From a virus, in the IMG/VR virus record IMGVR_UViG_3300017613_000950, positions 1 to 29,512 of that record: a DNA stretch of 29,512 nucleotides. One strand, written 5' to 3'. The notes under the pieces are model-generated. The model made no database searches, was not told the origin of the DNA, and saw only the letters and a list, made by a program, of their open reading frames with translations. Of the stretch, positions 1 through 7,265 are shown piece by piece. A program made the position numbers and the translations under genes. Each line of letters opens with the position of its first letter. Position 1 is the first letter of the stretch.

Positions 1-1
1 C

Positions 2-403
2 AGTGACATGAGAACCTGTCTGAATGATATCATCAAGTACTCCCGTTCAGAGATGAAGGACATCGTTCTCGTCACAAACCAGACGGTCTTCGAGCTTTAC
101 GAAGATGTTTGCTTGGAGATGAAGATCCTTGAGAACACCATGATGGCAGATGCAGGGTTTGAGAGCATTCAGTTCAAGGGCAAGCCCATCATCTGGTGTC
201 CCTCCGCACCTTCGGGAAGCATGTACTTCATCAATCCTGAGTACCTGAAGCTGGTGTGTGACGAAGGATACTTCATGGAGATGACTGATTGGAAGCAGAT
301 CCCCGATCAGCCGTTCGACAAGGTTGCACAGATCGTATGTGCAATGAACATGGTTGTGAAACGCGCAGTATGTCAGAAGGTTCTTTCGGGTATCACTGCA
401 TAG
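2..403 (+). CDS. Major capsid protein, C-terminal part (cut by window start)
   Basis: The frame is open to the left edge of the window, so the first internal Met at position 8 is probably not the start and only the last ~134 residues are visible. The segment (an FKGKPIIW strand, then a GSMYFINPEYL strand-turn, then an acidic/aromatic stretch ending in a helix rich in Val and Ala) has the look of the C-terminal domain of HK97-fold phage major capsid proteins, where a conserved 'F+G.P....CP.G.MYF+N' pattern is common. It would form the icosahedral shell. It is followed after 47 nt by a small gene with its own Shine-Dalgarno sequence and then by a decoration-like gene, the usual order in a head module. 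The identity is by resemblance only; the N-arm and E-loop lie outside the window. Confidence 0.72.
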   Translation, partial: SDMRTCLNDIIKYSRSEMKDIVLVTNQTVFELYEDVCLEMKILENTMMADAGFESIQFKGKPIIWCPSAPSGSMYFINPEYLKLVCDEGYFMEMTDWKQIPDQPFDKVAQIVCAMNMVVKRAVCQKVLSGITA

Positions 404-450
404 GGTAGCGGTGCAATGCAGTAAACGCAGTATGCGAAAAGGAGATTGAC

Positions 451-885
451 ATGGGCAAGGCGAAAGGCGCAAAGAAGACTAAAGGTGCAGATGATGTTCA
501 ACCGGAAATCAGCTTTGAAACGGGTACTGATGAGTTATTCAAGCTGCTCAGTGGAGCAATGGGGGTAAACCTCAAAAGGCTTGTTGAAAACTCACTCACC
601 CATGATAAGGATGTTGACAATGTTGCGTTGGGTATCCTCACGGATACGAGGATGCAAGCTAATAGGCTTGTTAACAATGCTATTAGTGACGACAACCTTA
701 ACAACAAACTTGCAATTATCAAAGCCATGAGAACGGATGACATTGCCACAGATCGGCAGTGGAATGTTGATGAACAAGGCTACACCGTTGAGAAGATTCT
801 TAGTGCTATGCAAGAGCCAAATGTAGCTATGGCGATGGCTGTTGCGATTGCAGAGGCAATGAATAAAGGGAAGGACACAACTTAA
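451..885 (+). CDS. Small capsid-region protein of unknown function
   Basis: A 144-residue protein with a good ribosome-binding site (AAAAGGAG, 6 nt before ATG). The first ~15 residues are Lys/Gly/Ala-rich (MGKAKGAKKTKGADD), probably disordered. The rest looks mostly helical, with Leu/Ala/Met-rich segments (about residues 25-45, 55-75 and 110-140) and no Cys, transmembrane segment or enzyme motif. I do not recognise the family. Its position between the capsid and decoration-like genes makes a virion or assembly role plausible, for example a minor capsid or head-completion protein, but nothing in the sequence proves it. A strong hairpin follows its stop codon. Confidence 0.75.
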   Translation: MGKAKGAKKTKGADDVQPEISFETGTDELFKLLSGAMGVNLKRLVENSLTHDKDVDNVALGILTDTRMQANRLVNNAISDDNLNNKLAIIKAMRTDDIATDRQWNVDEQGYTVEKILSAMQEPNVAMAMAVAIAEAMNKGKDTT

Positions 886-890
886 CAAAC

Positions 891-916
891 CCCCACATCA
901 TTGATTTGGTGTGGGG
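891..916 (+). other. Strong intergenic RNA hairpin without U-tract
   Basis: A 10-bp stem (891-900 CCCCACATCA with 907-916 TGGTGTGGGG, one G.U pair in RNA) closes a 6-nt loop, 5 nt after a stop codon and 26 nt before the start of the next gene. No run of T follows, so it is not a standard Rho-independent terminator. It could be an mRNA-stabilising or processing element that sets the ratio of capsid-module transcripts. The reverse strand would fold less well because the G.U pair becomes a C-A mismatch. Confidence 0.6.
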
Positions 917-942
917 AACCTCACTAACCAATGGAGGATGTA

Positions 943-1704
943 ATGGCTAACGAAAGATTTGCAGAGTTCATCGAAGAAACTCCTAAGAGCTTTGTTCAGG
1001 GGTTGTTTGAAGAAAGTGTCACTCAGAAGCAACGTCTTGGAGTGGTAAGGAAGCTGTCTGATGGTCGAGAGTTTGTCTACGTCAAGAATGGCGCGGCGAA
1101 CCTTGCTGCGGGGCATCTTGTACAGAACCCTGTTGTTGATCTTGCCAACGTTGCGAACCTTGCGGTGACTGCTGCTAATGTTGGTGACAGGATAGTGAGT
1201 GTTACGCCTGTTACCCCGGTCGCTGGTTCCAACGAAGCCAATGCTTTTGCAGAGGGGTATTTGCACATCAACACCGGACCCGCAAACGGCATGGCTTACA
1301 AGATCAAGAGTCACGGTGCATTCACAGCAAACACCGCAGCGGAAATCACGATTTATGACAAGCTTCGTAGCGCAAACCTCACCACTTCGTCTAAGGCATC
1401 ACTGACGAAGGCCAAGGGCAGAGATGTGGTTGTTCATCCTTCCCCGCCGACATCTGCGCTTGTTGGTGTGGCAACGTTCCCGGTAACTGCAAACTACTAC
1501 GCTTGGTTGCAGAAGACTGGTCCGTGTGCTGTCGAAGTTGATGTATCAGTTGTTAACGGTGATGCTTTGAAAGCAAGTGCTTCAGTAGACGGTTGTGTAA
1601 CAACTATCGCAGCGAATGGTGGATTTGAAACTGAGGTGGTTGTTGGTCAGTGCCTTGCGAACAACGCAAACGATCATTGGGCATTGATTGATCTTAACCT
1701 TTAA
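943..1704 (+). CDS. Putative capsid decoration / head-surface structural protein
   Basis: A 253-residue protein starting MANERFAEFIEET. An in-frame ATG at 931 is rejected because the GGAGG ribosome-binding site (933-937) lies inside that extension and is 5 nt from the ATG at 943. The sequence is rich in Ala, Val, Thr and Asn, with many short beta-strand-like segments. It has a 'GREFVYVKNGAANLAAGHLVQ' style opening (about residues 40-60), a pattern I associate with phage capsid-associated beta proteins that follow the major capsid gene. No catalytic motif or membrane segment is seen. It is flanked by a hairpin upstream and a terminator-like hairpin downstream, suggesting separately tuned, high-level expression. 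Decoration or head-fibre function is inferred from position and composition. Confidence 0.6.
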   Translation: MANERFAEFIEETPKSFVQGLFEESVTQKQRLGVVRKLSDGREFVYVKNGAANLAAGHLVQNPVVDLANVANLAVTAANVGDRIVSVTPVTPVAGSNEANAFAEGYLHINTGPANGMAYKIKSHGAFTANTAAEITIYDKLRSANLTTSSKASLTKAKGRDVVVHPSPPTSALVGVATFPVTANYYAWLQKTGPCAVEVDVSVVNGDALKASASVDGCVTTIAANGGFETEVVVGQCLANNANDHWALIDLNL

Positions 1705-1712
1705 ATTGAGCC

Positions 1713-1740
1713 GGGGGTCAGAGATGGCCCCCTCTCTTTA
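1713..1740 (+). terminator. Terminator-like hairpin after the decoration-like gene
   Basis: Stem GGGGGTC (1713-1719) pairs with GGCCCCC (1726-1732), 7 bp including one G.U, with loop AGAGAT. It is followed by CTCTCTTT, a pyrimidine-rich but imperfect U-tract. It lies 8 nt after the stop codon of the decoration-like gene and just before the AAGGAG of the next gene. It probably acts as a partial terminator separating the head genes from the AT-rich accessory block. Confidence 0.6.
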
Positions 1741-1753
1741 AGGAGCATTAAAA

Positions 1754-1975
1754 ATGGCAACTACAAGATCACAATCCTCAACTGCATGGTTGGCAATGAT
1801 CAAGAAATCATTCAGCGGTAATCAACGAATTAAGTCGGGAAGGCCCAGATGTATTGTAAGTGCTGCGGCTCCAGATTGTGCAGCTAAAGTGGGAACACTT
1901 TGTTGGGATAAGACAAACAGTGATGGTTACATTTGCACAGTAGCATCAGGAACATGGGTGAAACTCAATGCCTGA
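1754..1975 (+). CDS. Small hypothetical protein
   Basis: A 73-residue protein preceded by TTAAGGAGCATTAAAA, a clear ribosome-binding site. The N-terminal third is basic and Ser-rich (SFSGNQRIKSGRPR). The C-terminal part has three Cys (about residues 42, 50 and 61) and ends in a short beta-like segment (DGYICTVASGTWVKLNA) of a kind seen in small phage surface proteins. The family is not recognised. It overlaps the methyltransferase gene by 8 nt, so translation of the two is probably coupled. It is the first gene of the AT-rich accessory block. Confidence 0.65.
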   Translation: MATTRSQSSTAWLAMIKKSFSGNQRIKSGRPRCIVSAAAPDCAAKVGTLCWDKTNSDGYICTVASGTWVKLNA

Positions 1976-2483
1976 ATACCAACCCCTCAATGGTATTAAC
2001 AGTGCAGTATCTAACAGTCTTTGTGAAATTCTTTTTAAACTTGCTCAAGAGATGGATTGTATTGTCGAGATTGGCTCTTGGCATGGTAAATCTGCACATG
2101 CATTGCTTAGTGGGTGCAAAGGGATTGTTCATTGTGTAGATCATTTCAATGGCAGTGCTAAGAGTTCTGATGCAACGCATGGTCAAAATGGAAAGGAGGA
2201 ATTTCTTAAAAATTGTGGCGATTTTGCAAATCTTGATCTGATGGAAATGTATTCTGACGATGCATCAATATTGTTTGGTGACAACATGGTAGATATGGTT
2301 TTTATTGATGCAGGGCATATGTACGATGAAGTGCTTTTAGATTTGCGGTGTTGGTATCCAAAGGCGAAGAAAATTATTTGTGGGCATGATTGGGGTATGC
2401 CCGAAGTAAAAAAGGCGATTGATGATTTTGGCCTTAAATGCGAAAGCCCAATAGCTGAATATTGGGAACATAGAAAGGATTAA
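1968..2483 (+). CDS. Class I SAM-dependent methyltransferase (Methyltransf_24-like)
   Basis: A 171-residue protein with a Rossmann-fold methyltransferase pattern. The SAM-binding motif I is VEIGSWHGKSA (residues 33-43), an acidic residue ends the next strand (CVDHF, D58), and IDAGHMYDEVLLDL (113-126) followed by KKIICGHDW matches the signature of the small methyltransferases often found in polysaccharide and natural-product clusters. The substrate cannot be read from sequence; sugars of a glycan or a small acceptor are typical for this group. It starts inside the previous gene (8-nt overlap, no good Shine-Dalgarno) and is followed 4 nt later by a glycosyltransferase, so a joint role in glycan modification is a reasonable inference. 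Confidence 0.85.
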   Translation: MPEYQPLNGINSAVSNSLCEILFKLAQEMDCIVEIGSWHGKSAHALLSGCKGIVHCVDHFNGSAKSSDATHGQNGKEEFLKNCGDFANLDLMEMYSDDASILFGDNMVDMVFIDAGHMYDEVLLDLRCWYPKAKKIICGHDWGMPEVKKAIDDFGLKCESPIAEYWEHRKD

Positions 2484-2487
2484 GCGA

Positions 2488-3186
2488 ATGTGGGAAAAAG
2501 CGATTAAGAAAACGATTTTTACGTTGAACATTGATAATTATGCACCGCAAATTACTGAACTTACTTATCCGTTGATCAAGCGGTATGCAGAAAAGATTGG
2601 AGCAGAATTTGTCATTATTGACAAGAGGAAGTTTGAAGGATGGCCTGTAGTGTATGAGAAGTTCCAGATTTATGAATTAGCACAAGAGATGGAAAACGAT
2701 TGGAATATTTATATTGATAGTGATGCACTACTCCATCCCGATTTGATGGATTATACGGTACTCTTGCCAAAAGATACCGTAGCACATCATGGCAGTGACT
2801 TTGCTCCTATCAGGTGGAAAGAAGATCGTTTCTTTGAGCGAGATGGTAGACATATCGGTAGTGGAAATTGGTTTACACTTGCAAGTAGCTTATGCATCGA
2901 GCTTTGGAAACCTCTTGATGATTTAACACTGGAAGAGGCTATTGCAAGAATTTCTCCTACCGTGGATGAGCGAGTAAGTGGAGTGATACCGGCTGATCAC
3001 TTGATTGATGATTTCAATTGTTCAAGGAATATTGCCAAGTATGGATTGAAATTTGTTCCTATCAGGAAATATATGGAACAATGGGGATTTCAAGGTGGAG
3101 GTCCATACTTGTGGCATCAGTACTTGACACCAATTGAAACTAAGTGTGAAGAGATGAAGCGACAAATCAAGCAATGGAGATTGTAA
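2488..3186 (+). CDS. Glycosyltransferase with DXD motif
   Basis: A 232-residue protein with the features of a nucleotide-sugar-dependent glycosyltransferase of the GT-A type, resembling the GT8/GT34 (galactosyltransferase) style. The N-terminal segment TIFTLNIDNYAP begins the nucleotide-binding domain, and YIDSDALLHPD carries the metal-binding DXD at residues 77-79. The C-terminal 'PADHLIDDFN....YGLKFVPI' and 'LWHQYL' segments resemble the conserved Asp and His ends of this fold. No signal peptide or membrane anchor is present, so it should act in the host cytoplasm. The ribosome-binding site AAGGA lies 8 nt upstream. It sits directly behind the methyltransferase gene. Candidate acceptors are the phage's own virion proteins or host surface precursors; neither is shown by the sequence. 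Confidence 0.82.
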   Translation: MWEKAIKKTIFTLNIDNYAPQITELTYPLIKRYAEKIGAEFVIIDKRKFEGWPVVYEKFQIYELAQEMENDWNIYIDSDALLHPDLMDYTVLLPKDTVAHHGSDFAPIRWKEDRFFERDGRHIGSGNWFTLASSLCIELWKPLDDLTLEEAIARISPTVDERVSGVIPADHLIDDFNCSRNIAKYGLKFVPIRKYMEQWGFQGGGPYLWHQYLTPIETKCEEMKRQIKQWRL

Positions 3187-3187
3187 T

Positions 3188-3535
3188 ATGAAACCGACTG
3201 AAGAACCAAAAAAGGCGATGGAAAAGCCAGGAACACCGCAAATAAGCGAATTGGTGCAGTTCAAGATTGTCGAAAAGCCTTATGATATAAATGTTCCAAA
3301 ATTTGTTGAGGTAACGATTGAAAAACCCGTTTATGTGAATAGGACATATGAAGTTCCGGTGATCAAAGAAGTGGAGTATGAAAAACCCGTGGTAAGCATA
3401 AAAGATGTTACAGAAGAATTGACAAGACATTGTAAGCAAGCAATAGAAGTTGCGCTTAATGAGGCGATTGCAAATCTTAAATTTACCTATGACATACCAA
3501 TGCCAAAGGTAATGAAAGTAGAAAGGAAGGAATAA
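3188..3535 (+). CDS. VEKP/EKPV-repeat protein, unknown function
   Basis: A 115-residue highly charged protein. Residues ~27-72 are a degenerate alternating repeat built on EKP and V/I pairs (VEKPYDINVP, IEKPVYVNRTYEVP, YEKPVV), which resembles the valine/proline/charged repeats of alveolin- or articulin-like proteins. A short amphipathic helix with one Cys (RHCKQAIEVALNEAIA) follows, and then a tail rich in Met, Pro and Lys. There is no membrane segment or enzyme motif. It follows the glycosyltransferase after a single base, with a GGAG site inside that gene's end. Possible roles are a rod- or filament-like virion component or a scaffold; this is inference from the repeat alone. Confidence 0.7.
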   Translation: MKPTEEPKKAMEKPGTPQISELVQFKIVEKPYDINVPKFVEVTIEKPVYVNRTYEVPVIKEVEYEKPVVSIKDVTEELTRHCKQAIEVALNEAIANLKFTYDIPMPKVMKVERKE

Positions 3536-3536
3536 A

Positions 3537-3935
3537 ATGGCAAGTTTTGTTCTAAGTGAATTTTCACAAAACCTATTGTGTGCAAATACGGGACTGAATG
3601 GTTTGCTTAGTAATTGCACAATGCAAACTAGAACAGGTGCGGCCCCCGGTCCTGAAGAATCAGCAGGTGGAACATTGCTTGTTACACATACATTACCTGC
3701 TGCTGGTGACAATACTGCTGCAAATGGTGTTGTTACACTTGATACGATTGCTAATGCGAATGGTGCAGCAAACGGTTCGGCTGGACATGTACGAATTCTT
3801 TCAGGAGCAAATGTGGTAGCTGAAGGTGATTGTGGAACAGGTAGTAATACAGTTGTGTTTGACAATGTTGTTATAGCTGTAGATCAGGTTGTTAGTATTT
3901 CAAGCGCGAACTTTACTATTCCTACAGGAACGTAG
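3537..3935 (+). CDS. Putative beta-rich virion protein
   Basis: A 132-residue protein, Ala/Asn/Gly/Thr/Val-rich, with many short strand-like segments (GTLLVTHTLP, GVVTLDTIANANGA, GHVRILSGANVVAEGDCG, VVSISSANFTIPTGT). That composition is usual for small phage surface or decoration proteins with a beta-sandwich fold. Two Cys fall near the N terminus and one in the middle. It has a GGAAGGA ribosome-binding site and lies one base after the previous stop. The family is not recognised. Several similar small beta-rich proteins occur nearby (4325-5072, 8087-8383, 9329-9658), which suggests a set of related surface components. Confidence 0.65.
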   Translation: MASFVLSEFSQNLLCANTGLNGLLSNCTMQTRTGAAPGPEESAGGTLLVTHTLPAAGDNTAANGVVTLDTIANANGAANGSAGHVRILSGANVVAEGDCGTGSNTVVFDNVVIAVDQVVSISSANFTIPTGT

Positions 3936-3947
3936 AGGAGAGCAATT

Positions 3948-4313
3948 ATGAGGCGAAAACACATTGTAATAGGGCTATTATCTTTTGGACTAATCGGTTT
4001 GGCGATGTATCTTTGGGCAGTAACCGTGACGGTTACATGGAATGAGAACACCGAAGCTGATTTAGCTGGGTATAAAGTGTTTCAACGATTGGCAGGGGAA
4101 GAGTATGATTATACAAATCCAGCAGCAGATGTAGTAGTTCCACCTGTAGAATTGCCTCCTGTACCTAGTGATGGATTAACTTATTGTTGGGTAGTTCGTG
4201 CATATGATACATCAAATAATGAATCTGGTAATTCAAATGAGGTTTGTAAAACTATGCTAGATACTATCCCACCTCAACCGCCTACAGGCTGTGATGTGTC
4301 CTTAATGCCTTAA
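3948..4313 (+). CDS. Membrane-anchored or secreted fibronectin type III domain protein
   Basis: A 121-residue protein. Residues 1-4 are basic (MRRK) and are followed by a ~20-residue hydrophobic stretch (IVIGLLSFGLIGLAMYLW) that fits a signal peptide or N-terminal anchor; there is no lipobox Cys. Residues ~28-105 match a fibronectin III-like fold: TVTWNENTEADLAGYKVF is a typical A/B-strand pattern, and YCWVVRAYDTSNNESGNSNEVC is the F/G-strand end with two Cys. The tail is Pro-rich. The ribosome-binding site is GAGGAG. An exported protein among structural genes suggests activity at the host envelope, for example adhesion or superinfection exclusion, but this is inference. Confidence 0.75.
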   Translation: MRRKHIVIGLLSFGLIGLAMYLWAVTVTVTWNENTEADLAGYKVFQRLAGEEYDYTNPAADVVVPPVELPPVPSDGLTYCWVVRAYDTSNNESGNSNEVCKTMLDTIPPQPPTGCDVSLMP

Positions 4314-4324
4314 GGAGAAACATT

Positions 4325-4699
4325 ATGAGTAATTATCATGTCATTGATTTAAATAGAACAGAAGACAAAGCAACGGTAGCATTTCATATTGCTGTACCAA
4401 GTGAAAACAATCAGCAAGGTACGGCTCTTTCTACATGTCTTGTTGAAAGAAATTCAAGGAATAATGATAATTTTGACAGTCAAATTCCTGCACATGCTAC
4501 AAACTTTGATACTGAGAATGCGGCAATTTTGGCAGGGACAGTTTATGAACATGTTGAGACAGTCCAGTTTGATGCCAAGATTAACAATGCCACAAAGCTT
4601 GCAGTGATCAAAGCACGATATACAGCAATTGTTGCTGTTGCTCCTGATTGGCTCAGAAAGGAATTAAAGTTTTGGGGTTATCATGGTGATGTAACTTAG
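4325..4699 (+). CDS. Hypothetical accessory protein
   Basis: A 124-residue protein preceded by TTAAGGAGAAACATT. The first half looks beta-rich (YHVIDLNRTEDKATVAFHIAVP). The second half has an amphipathic helix (INNATKLAVIKARYTAIVAVAPDWLRKELKFWGYHGDV). No signal peptide, Cys pair or catalytic motif is evident. It does not match a family I know with confidence. Tight packing (11 nt after the previous gene and 13 nt before the next) and good ribosome-binding sites support that it is expressed as part of the accessory operon. Confidence 0.65.
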   Translation: MSNYHVIDLNRTEDKATVAFHIAVPSENNQQGTALSTCLVERNSRNNDNFDSQIPAHATNFDTENAAILAGTVYEHVETVQFDAKINNATKLAVIKARYTAIVAVAPDWLRKELKFWGYHGDVT

Positions 4700-4712
4700 A
4701 GGAGGATAAAAG

Positions 4713-5072
4713 ATGGGATGGACAAACATTAGTGAAATTCATTCTGCAAATGCTGTTGGTAATTCGGCTGATGCTATCGAATGGACAGCAAACCAAGGTC
4801 TTAATCCTGGTGAACAGGCACATGTTCAAATTCATTGTAACCGAGCAGGAACAACGGATGATTTGAATATATATGTAAGAAGTTCTCTTGGTGCTAATGA
4901 TGATACGGAATCCATATATTCTTATACACATGAAACAGCTAATGATGCAAACAGTTTCAGTGCTATTGTTATGGCTGGTGTGTATGAATTTGCTATAGGT
5001 GTTCGATCAGCCGGTACTACGGATTTGCATGTTGTTGATATTAACATGAGAACAGATGGAGTGGATCTCTAG
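4713..5072 (+). CDS. Small beta-rich hypothetical protein, likely virion surface
   Basis: A 119-residue protein with GAGGAGG upstream. The sequence is Asn/Ala/Asp-rich with repeated strand-like segments (AHVQIHCNRAGTTDDLNIYVRSSL, YEFAIGVRSAGTTDLHVVDINMRTDG). The RAGTTDDL and SAGTTDL parallels hint at an internal two-fold repeat. No transmembrane segment is present. It sits immediately before the LamG-module proteins. I infer a small beta-sandwich structural protein; the family is not recognised. Confidence 0.65.
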   Translation: MGWTNISEIHSANAVGNSADAIEWTANQGLNPGEQAHVQIHCNRAGTTDDLNIYVRSSLGANDDTESIYSYTHETANDANSFSAIVMAGVYEFAIGVRSAGTTDLHVVDINMRTDGVDL

Positions 5073-5084
5073 GAGGTTCATTTC

Positions 5085-5864
5085 ATGCCTGTTCAAATCG
5101 TAAAACAAGGCGCACCTTACCCACCTTGGCAGAAGCCATTGAGGGGAATGGGGTTGGATCGTTCGCATCCGTTGAGTAGGGGGTTGGTTGGTGCATATAT
5201 CTTTAATGAGGGAAGTGGAAGCAAGGTATTTGATTCTGTCTCTCGGGATTTAAAAACGATTGCTGGGGTCAGCTTGTGGGATCGTGGTGGGTACTACACT
5301 GATGGCACTATCGGCAACGGAATCAATGTTGGTTCCACTCTTCAGATAACTGGCAGCTTTACTGTTTGGTCTTTTGTGCGTCCTGGTTTTGATAGGGATG
5401 CTCTCAACTCATCTCATGTTTTCCGTGTAAATTATGGGGGGAATATTGCAGGGATTCGGTGGTATGGCTATTCTACGGACGATTATAGATTGACTGTTGA
5501 AACGTCTGCGGGGTCGAAAAGTGTAACACTGGCAGAAAATGATAATTTCCAAAACGAGGACATTAAGATTTGGTGCCGATATGACGGGGCAAATATATTT
5601 CTTGGAATAGACGAGGGGCGCATCATTGGTAGTACGGCTCAGACCGGAACCCTTACCGCAACTGCTAATAGTTTTATCGGCTGTAGCGATCTTACCGCAA
5701 CGACTGATAGTTGGGATGGGCACATATATGCCACCTACTTTTGGAACCGTGCTCTTACTCCTGCTGAGATGGCATGGCTACACCGTGAACCATACTGCAT
5801 GTTCCAACGATCCCGCCCTTACCGCAAACGATGGTACAAGAAGAAGCTATGGAGGGTCCGCTAA
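5085..5864 (+). CDS. LamG/concanavalin-like virion or adhesion protein, one module
   Basis: A 259-residue protein with CTAGGAGG upstream. It holds one LamG/concanavalin A-like module: a lead segment KPLRGMGLDRSHPLSRGLVGAY (about residues 18-40), FNEGSGSKVFDS, central beta strands, a GIDEGRIIGS hairpin, and the ending FWNRALTPAEMAWLHREPYCMF typical of phage LamG-like proteins. A strongly basic tail (RSRPYRKRWYKKKLWRVR) follows. Such domains bind carbohydrates or other surface ligands, so a receptor-binding or capsid-surface role is likely. Both ends of the module recur twice in the next gene, so the two genes are related by duplication. The stop codon directly abuts the next ATG. Confidence 0.8.
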   Translation: MPVQIVKQGAPYPPWQKPLRGMGLDRSHPLSRGLVGAYIFNEGSGSKVFDSVSRDLKTIAGVSLWDRGGYYTDGTIGNGINVGSTLQITGSFTVWSFVRPGFDRDALNSSHVFRVNYGGNIAGIRWYGYSTDDYRLTVETSAGSKSVTLAENDNFQNEDIKIWCRYDGANIFLGIDEGRIIGSTAQTGTLTATANSFIGCSDLTATTDSWDGHIYATYFWNRALTPAEMAWLHREPYCMFQRSRPYRKRWYKKKLWRVR

Positions 5865-7265
5865 ATGTGGTTCCCTGGTAGCCAAAAGCCTCTTCGTGGA
5901 ACGCTGATTGATCCTAGTCATCCGTTGAGTAGGGGATTGGTCAGAGCTTGGGCCTTCAATGAACTTAGTGGAGAAACGTTACATGATAGTGTAGGTGGTT
6001 TTGGTAAAGGGACTATTTCGGGCGCTTCTTGGGAAGCAGATAGTCTTGCGTTCGATGGTAGCGATTATGTTGACCCCGCAAACGATTACAATATAATTGA
6101 TGCAATTACCGTTTTTGTCAGACTGAAACGCACAGACAATGCGTCCTACAGTCACGCTGTCGGTAGGCACCCAGACTGGTTTGTGGGTTGCGGTGGTGAC
6201 GCAAACCAGAACAAATTCCGCTTCATGATTAACAACTCCAACTCCAGCGGCTATACCGATGCCATTAACGCGAATCAAATCTATAATGTTGTTGGCAGAT
6301 ACGACCACGCGAACGTCTCAATCTGGCTGGATGGTGTTTCGATAGCCAGTGCAGCATACTCCACTAATATTGGCACAACAGGCACAACTACCATCGGTAA
6401 CTACTCAGACCACGGATCAACGTATACATGGCCTGGGAACATTTATGCAGTCTACATTTGGAATCGTGCTCTCTCAACAGCAGAAATCCAATGGCTCCAT
6501 CGTGAATCTTACGCAATGTTCGCACGTTCACGGATCGCAGTTTCCGAAGAACCCGCCGTAGTTCGCAGACAATGGTGGCCTGGATTTCAGAAGCCCCTGC
6601 GTGGGATGCAGCTTGATAAGAGTCATCCGATGGTTAAGGGCATGGTTGGCGCATGGGTGATGAATGAGGGTAGTGGTTCTCACCTTCAAAATCATGCAAG
6701 CGGATTCCTGCACGGCAGTATAAACACAAATACAAGTTGGGCACCCGGTAGTTTGGAGTTTGGCTCAGACGGCAGAGTGGATTGCGGCACAGACGACCTT
6801 GTTGGGGGTAGCGAGGGAATTACTGTTGTCGCTGGTATCAGGGATGATGGCTCTAACAGTTTTGGTCGAATTGCAGACAAATCCTATAACGGTCAGTTTG
6901 CTTTTTATATTACTGACACAAATAGACTTGGCTGTGCCTTCGTCACCGACACAGGGTCAATTGACGATTTTGCTGACCTTTCGATGTCTCAATTAATAGC
7001 GGGGCAGGAATACTCGGTTGCTTTTCGATGGTCTGGTGCTATTGACTACATTCAGTATTTCATTGATGGAATGCACGAAGCATCTGCGGATGCATCTATT
7101 GCCGGGAATACGGTGGCAACATCAAGTGCTCCTTTCTACATCGGCAACCATGTTACCTTTAATAGAGATTTTCTTGGGCGGATTCGTTTTGTTTATCTTT
7201 TTGATCGAGCATTGACCGATGCAGAAATAGCCCTCCTCCACCGTGAACCTTACTGCATGTTCGAC
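5121..7265 (+). repeat. Three paralogous LamG-like modules in two adjacent genes
   Basis: Modules run approximately 5121-5805, 5868-6520 and 6573-7265. Each opens with a KPLRG...SH-P-G-V-A segment and closes with (W/F)(N/D)RAL..AE...LHRE.Y.MF. Opening DNA is nearly identical between the first two copies: CATCCGTTGAGTAGGGG occurs at 5166 and at 5919. The pattern shows two rounds of duplication, and the stop/start between copies 1 and 2 (5862-5867) looks like either a split or an incomplete fusion of one ancestral multi-module protein. Confidence 0.8.

Noticed and set aside
931-943. Earlier ATG start for the decoration-like protein
   Set aside because: The ribosome-binding GGAGG lies within this extension and is correctly spaced for the ATG at 943.
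3167-3865. 232-codon open frame on the minus strand opposite the VEKP and beta-rich genes
   Set aside because: Antisense to two plus-strand genes with good ribosome-binding sites; composition is typical of a shadow frame.
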